Origin: Micrasema longulum
Lineage: Eukaryota > Arthropoda > Insecta > Trichoptera > Brachycentridae
Direction of reading: 5' to 3'
DNA length: 64,000 bases
Assembly (NCBI GenBank): GCA_022494885.1
Contig: JAGVSM010001246.1
Span: 180,796-244,795 of the forward strand
The number at the start of each line of letters is the position of its first letter. Position 1 is the stretch's first letter. Positions 59,870 through 64,000 of the stretch are shown piece by piece. The notes beneath the pieces were generated by a model that was not told the DNA's origin, searched no databases, and worked only from the letters and a program-made list of their open reading frames with translations. The position numbers and the translations under genes are program-made.

Positions 59870-60500
59870 ATTATATATACGGCCTAAGCTAATTACAACA
59901 GTTACACGAGGAAACATAAATGCAAGAAACTGAACAAAAAGAACATAAAACTATTTAGCAAAGACAAACAAGGGCAAAACAATAATTGTTTACAATATAT
60001 TCATAAAAACGAAAGACCTAAGACTTCGAGCTAAACCATGCCAATCCAACTTCATCCCACACTGTTTATTCGCGAAGAGATCTACGAAAGCCGGAAGATC
60101 TATCCCAAAGAATTCCAAGTCTTGTGATGAATTGACCAATCTACACATTCTAGACATTGGGGCATAAAAACCAAAGTTGCTCTTAGAAGATTTTATAAAT
60201 AGCAGATTTTGACTTCTGGTGACACGGTTGGGAACATGAAAAGAAATTGATTGCAACAGAGATGGGACACCACTTAATGCCTTAAGTATTTTGAAAATGC
60301 ATATAAGGCCCATCTCAGTTCTACGTCTCTCCAATAAAGACAGATTAAGAGATTGCTCTATTTCAAAATAGGAATAATTACCCCTTTGTAATCCGAGCAA
60401 CCATGCCACTTTTCTTAGAAAACGGTGTTGGACAGACTCGATATGGTCAATATGAGTTCTGTAGAATGGAGACCTAACAGGAGAAGCGGTTATTGGATAT
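59870..60500 (-). mobile_element. CR1-like LINE polymerase C-terminus
   Basis: Minus strand, open for about 160 codons: SPFYRTHIDHIESVQHRFLR, LSLLERRRTEMGLICIFKIL, FHVPNRVTRSQNLLF and MSRMCRLVNSSQDLEFFG. This order is the C-terminal domain of CR1/Jockey-like reverse transcriptases. 5' truncated. Confidence 0.8.
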
Positions 60501-60639
60501 TATCTTCATATGTCATCCACGTATCACATACGGAAAAAAAATGTTTGACTCTTATCATTGCATAACGAAAATATATTTATTTACACATATAATATTTGAA
60601 AAGGCTTCAGAATCCCAAATGAATATATGTGTTTTTTTT

Positions 60640-60810
60640 AACAAATTACTACAGGTATAGAGAAGATTTAAGAGAAGGGAATATGGAAGTCTAGGCATTT
60701 ACAGGGCTTGTGACCTGTCATTGGCTGGTTTAAGTGGCCACTTTACACACTGCGTAATATTAACCTTTTTGGCTATATTTGAACATCCATACGTATTCAA
60801 TTCCTTCGTT
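60640..60810 (+). repeat. LINE 3'-UTR repeat E
   Basis: ggaatatggaagtctaggca, gcttgtgacctgtcattggc and ttaagtggccactttacaca. Confidence 0.7.
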
Positions 60811-60829
60811 TAAAAAAATAAAAATAATA

Positions 60830-61050
60830 ATATTATTTTCAAAAGGATTAACCCGATAAGCCTCTATTTAGGGGCTTGTCATCAGATGGGATAGAGAGGA
60901 TATGGAAGCAGGTAATGAAAAATATACCACAACACGCAGACCAATTCAGAAGAAATCTTTCTTGGATTTTTTCTTGCAACTAGCGGGAATCGAACCCGCG
61001 ACGCCAGTTTCACAGCTGGCCGTTTAACTAACTGCGCCACGGCGCCTGTC
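60830..61050 (-). repeat. tRNA-headed SINE, family B
   Basis: Minus head aggcgccgtggcgcagttag, B box gggttcgattcccgc, body with ctgatgacaagcccctaaat. Confidence 0.75.
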
Positions 61051-62210
61051 TGAACTGATTGACATCTGTGGATTTAATATTAGAAAACTATTCGATCATA
61101 TAAGAAAACAAGTGGTAGAAATTAAGAATTATACTTATGCAGAACGAATATGTATTAGTGTCTAGTTCAAAATAAATTTAAAAAGAGAGAGCGTTTCGCC
61201 AAAATATAAATAAGGCAACCCTTAGATCTAATTGACGATGATTGACGAGAGTTTGTTAGTGGACTCGGGGAGAGTAGAACATGTTAAGAGCGACAATGAT
61301 GGATAGAGAAAAATAAAACCAAAGAGATACATCCTACATACACCCAGCTAACAAGGTTTTAGAAGAAGTGACAACTGAAAGCTCTTGTTGATGGATCGAA
61401 AATTTCACAAAATATGTTACAATGTCGTTGCTTCGAGTATAGCCCGAGTCTAGTAACGAAGATGCGCGGAAAGAAGTACGATAGGGTGGTCAAATCTCCA
61501 CAGAACTGCCTACAAAATAATATATATTGTGCATAGAGTGCGGTATAGCGGAATACTTGAGAGGATCAATCGGTTCCTATATAGGCAATGCCTGTTCTAA
61601 AGAAACGATATTTTGCGGCAAAAAAAATAATAATATAGTGTCGTATGTGCAAACGTGTACACAGAAATATATATTGTTTTGTAAATCTTTATAAGTGTTG
61701 TGAAATAAATTTATGAAATAATAAGCCTGAAGTTTATTTTAACAGTTGTGGTGTGCATAACTTCCTTCTCGTGGTGCGTAAAATTGTGAACGTAGTAGAG
61801 AAACGTGGCACAATGAGAGAGTCAAACAAGGACACAATTATATTAACTCAGTAACAACTAGCCTAGCCGTATTGGTTACTAACTTTAGCCTAATCAGGAT
61901 AGTGATTGTTTTGTATGACTGAGCCTTTTGTTCTAAAAGAACGGGTATATGTATTAAATGCCGTAACCGCGTATTCGATGGAGGGTATCAATTATCAATC
62001 ACACTATCAATACGGATCGCGATACAAGTGGGTTTATATCGTATCACGTTATTATGATACTGTCAATATTACTTCAATTTGGATCGCATAACTATTATGA
62101 AACATTAGGAAACATAAATATTATGAAAATAATTCATTTACTGGGCCCATTTTAGAATGCAAACTTAACATATATCTTTAATTTCATCTTTCGCTCAAAG
62201 TTTTTTTTTT
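61051..62210. other. Non-coding, no recognised gene
   Basis: 62143-62210 resembles the start of MITE family T. Otherwise nothing recognised. Confidence 0.35.
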
Positions 62211-62211
62211 T

Positions 62212-62402
62212 TTTTTTAATAAATAAAAAACATTTGCATTCTTATGATTTACCCAAATATTTCATTTTGAGGGCCATTTTCAATGAGTTGTAAATAACTC
62301 ACTATTAGAAAACGGGAATCAGGTTAGGGTAGATTGGGATTCGAACCACGGACCTTTGAGCCGCGATACTGAGACGCTAGCCACGGGACCCAACCCGATT
62401 CT
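62212..62402 (-). repeat. SINE family D
   Basis: T-run then ttgcattcttatgatttacc, gttgtaaataactcactatt and ccgcgatactgagacgctag. Confidence 0.75.
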
Positions 62403-62638
62403 TCTGTGGCCCCAAGAGTGTTCAATCTCCGGAACGAAGTTCTCCCAGACGAAAACCATTTTCAGGAGAAGTGCACAAGTTTGGATTTTATCTAAGGGAA
62501 GATACCGCTGCAGGAGACAGCTGCGAGATATTGCATATTTTTATTTTTTAAATTTATTTTTATTATTTTTTTTTTTTTGGATAACCAACAGCTATAACTA
62601 TCTTATACATATATAACAAAACAAATAACAAATAAGCC

Positions 62639-63062
62639 AATTCGGGGGCTTAGGGTCATAAGGGCGAAACTACAAAAAATGCTGTTTTGTGTTAAGTACT
62701 AATCTGATATCCAAACAAAATATCCTGTTAGTGACAAAAAGATGAAACTCATCCGATAAGTAGTTACCTAGATAAATTTGTGTGAAACTACAAATGAAGC
62801 GTTTTGTTTAAAGTCAGAAGAATAAAACACCTGTTACATCATTTTGTTAATTTACTAATGTAAGCGCAAGTTAGGGTCATATAGACGAAAGCGTAGTTTC
62901 ATATTTTTGTCTCTAAAACATTTTATGCTCTATTTAACTGTATTTTTTATTTTCTTTATTTGTTACCCTTAAAAGACAGTATTATTTTTGAAAACTGTTT
63001 TATCATTTATCTCAAAACTGTGTTATTGTAGTTTCGCCCTTATGACCCTTAACCCCCGAATT
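62639..63062. mobile_element. MITE with about 40-bp inverted ends
   Basis: aattcgggggcttagggtca and taagggcgaaactac at the left are mirrored at the right by gtagtttcgcccttatgacc and cccccgaatt. An internal echo ttagggtcatatagacgaaa is present at about 62870. Confidence 0.8.
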
Positions 63063-63119
63063 ACAGGTTTTCACAAGTAGCATCACAGTAAGTTAAAAAA
63101 GATTCTCGAACATAAAATG

Positions 63120-64000
63120 AATAGTAATTAAATGTAAATTCAAAAGAAAAGAAAAAATACTACGAATTATTTCGAGAGCAAACGCCGTACGTCATTAAGA
63201 TTATTTGCAAATAAATCTATGTTAAATGATTTATTTATTATAACATTAAAATTATTAAAAGTTCGCCACAAATATGAATTTTGCCTATAATTAGATGAAA
63301 CAAGAGGTATGTTAAAAAGAGGGTTATTTCTTTGGAAGGAACATTGATAGAAAGTTTGCATAGTAGTTCAGGACAGTCAATTGAACCAGAGGCAATTTTA
63401 AGTAAATAAATTATATCCGCTATTTCCCGACGTTTTTGCAGAGGCAATAGGTGATGTTTTTTACATACATGAATATACTGGTCGGATTTAAACTCAAGTT
63501 TCAACCGGAAACACATGAACTTCACGATTTTTTTTTGAATATTTTCAATGCGTGATATCTGCACATTGTACATAGGATTCCATATTTGTGATGCATATTC
63601 TAAGTTGCTTTTCACTAATGTACAGTAAAGGATTTTAAGTGTCTTTGCCACAGTGAACGACGTAGAGCTACGCATAACAAAGCCAAGCACACGCGATGAC
63701 TTTTTTATGATGCTGTCAACATGGGCGTCGAAAAGAAATTTACTATCATGGAAGACACCTAGAGCGTTGGAGGTTTTGACCCTTAAGCACATAGTTAGTA
63801 CGCACAAATTTTACTTTGCGACTGAATGTAATAACTGAACACTTAGAAGGATTAAGGTCCAAGCAGTTGGAGTTGCAGTAATCCTCTAGACGGTCGAGAT
63901 CTGACTGCAGATCAAAGACATCAGCTGGGGTCTTGATTGTTGTAAAGCATTTATCAATGTCATTGACAAAAATTATGAAGAGCAAAGGTCCCAGAAGAGA
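63120..64000 (-). mobile_element. LINE reverse transcriptase, cut by the window edge
   Basis: Minus strand: LLGPLLFIIFVNDI, then DLQSDLDRLEDYCNSNCLDL and NPSKCSVITFSRKVKF, then after a frame change near 63775 LGVFHDSKFLFDAHVDSIIK, SNLEYASQIWNPMYNVQI and PLQKRREIADIIYLLKIASG. The FADD catalytic box between the first two blocks is missing. Jockey/CR1-like; inactive. Confidence 0.8.

Overview
The window is eukaryotic nuclear DNA: AT-rich, two intron-split genes with GT-AG borders, and a dense load of tRNA-headed SINEs, decayed non-LTR retrotransposons (RTE-like and CR1/Jockey-like) and foldback/MITE elements. The repeat style and the two protein families point to an insect, most likely a moth or butterfly (inference; no mitochondrial or rRNA marker is present).

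Two protein genes can be read exon by exon and they converge. On the plus strand, 17400-20925 holds the last four coding exons of a four-pass membrane protein of the TMEM47/claudin-PMP22 group; the reading frame runs unbroken through three introns to a TAG stop, and the first coding exon is not found. On the minus strand, 43050 down to 30972 holds ten coding exons of a TRIM-NHL protein (RING, one B-box, coiled coil, filamin-type domain, NHL repeats); its 5' exon with the first RING cysteines is not found. Exon 7 of that gene carries an apparent one-base frame break between the filamin and NHL parts, and the 3' end of exon 4, with its splice donor, has a decayed tandem copy just downstream.

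Region by region: 1-17400 is repeat-rich (foldbacks at 1911-2462, 2463-2640, 6718-7386 and 10056-10560; SINEs; a hAT-like element at 15529-17123 with a LINE inside). 17400-20925 is the TMEM47-like gene. 21994-22459 is a MITE. 22460-30330 is a long AT-rich stretch with almost no recognisable repeats and one GC-enriched block at about 23760-24140. 30330-43050 is the TRIM-NHL gene, whose introns are filled with LINE, SINE and MITE fragments. 43100-64000 is again a graveyard of transposons, with unique CpG-rich blocks near 51890-52330 and 55690-56120 that could be regulatory or 5' untranslated.

The least expected signal is a set of hammerhead-ribozyme-like motifs (best at 51430-51469, with degenerate relatives at 1767-1808, 57939-57976 and about 3780-3830). 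Each has a GAAA box running into a palindromic short stem III and an NUH cleavage triplet, and sits in foldback repeat sequence, as described for Penelope-like retroelements. No bacterial-style gene system, CRISPR array or functional tRNA/rRNA gene was seen. No functional link between the two protein genes is evident.
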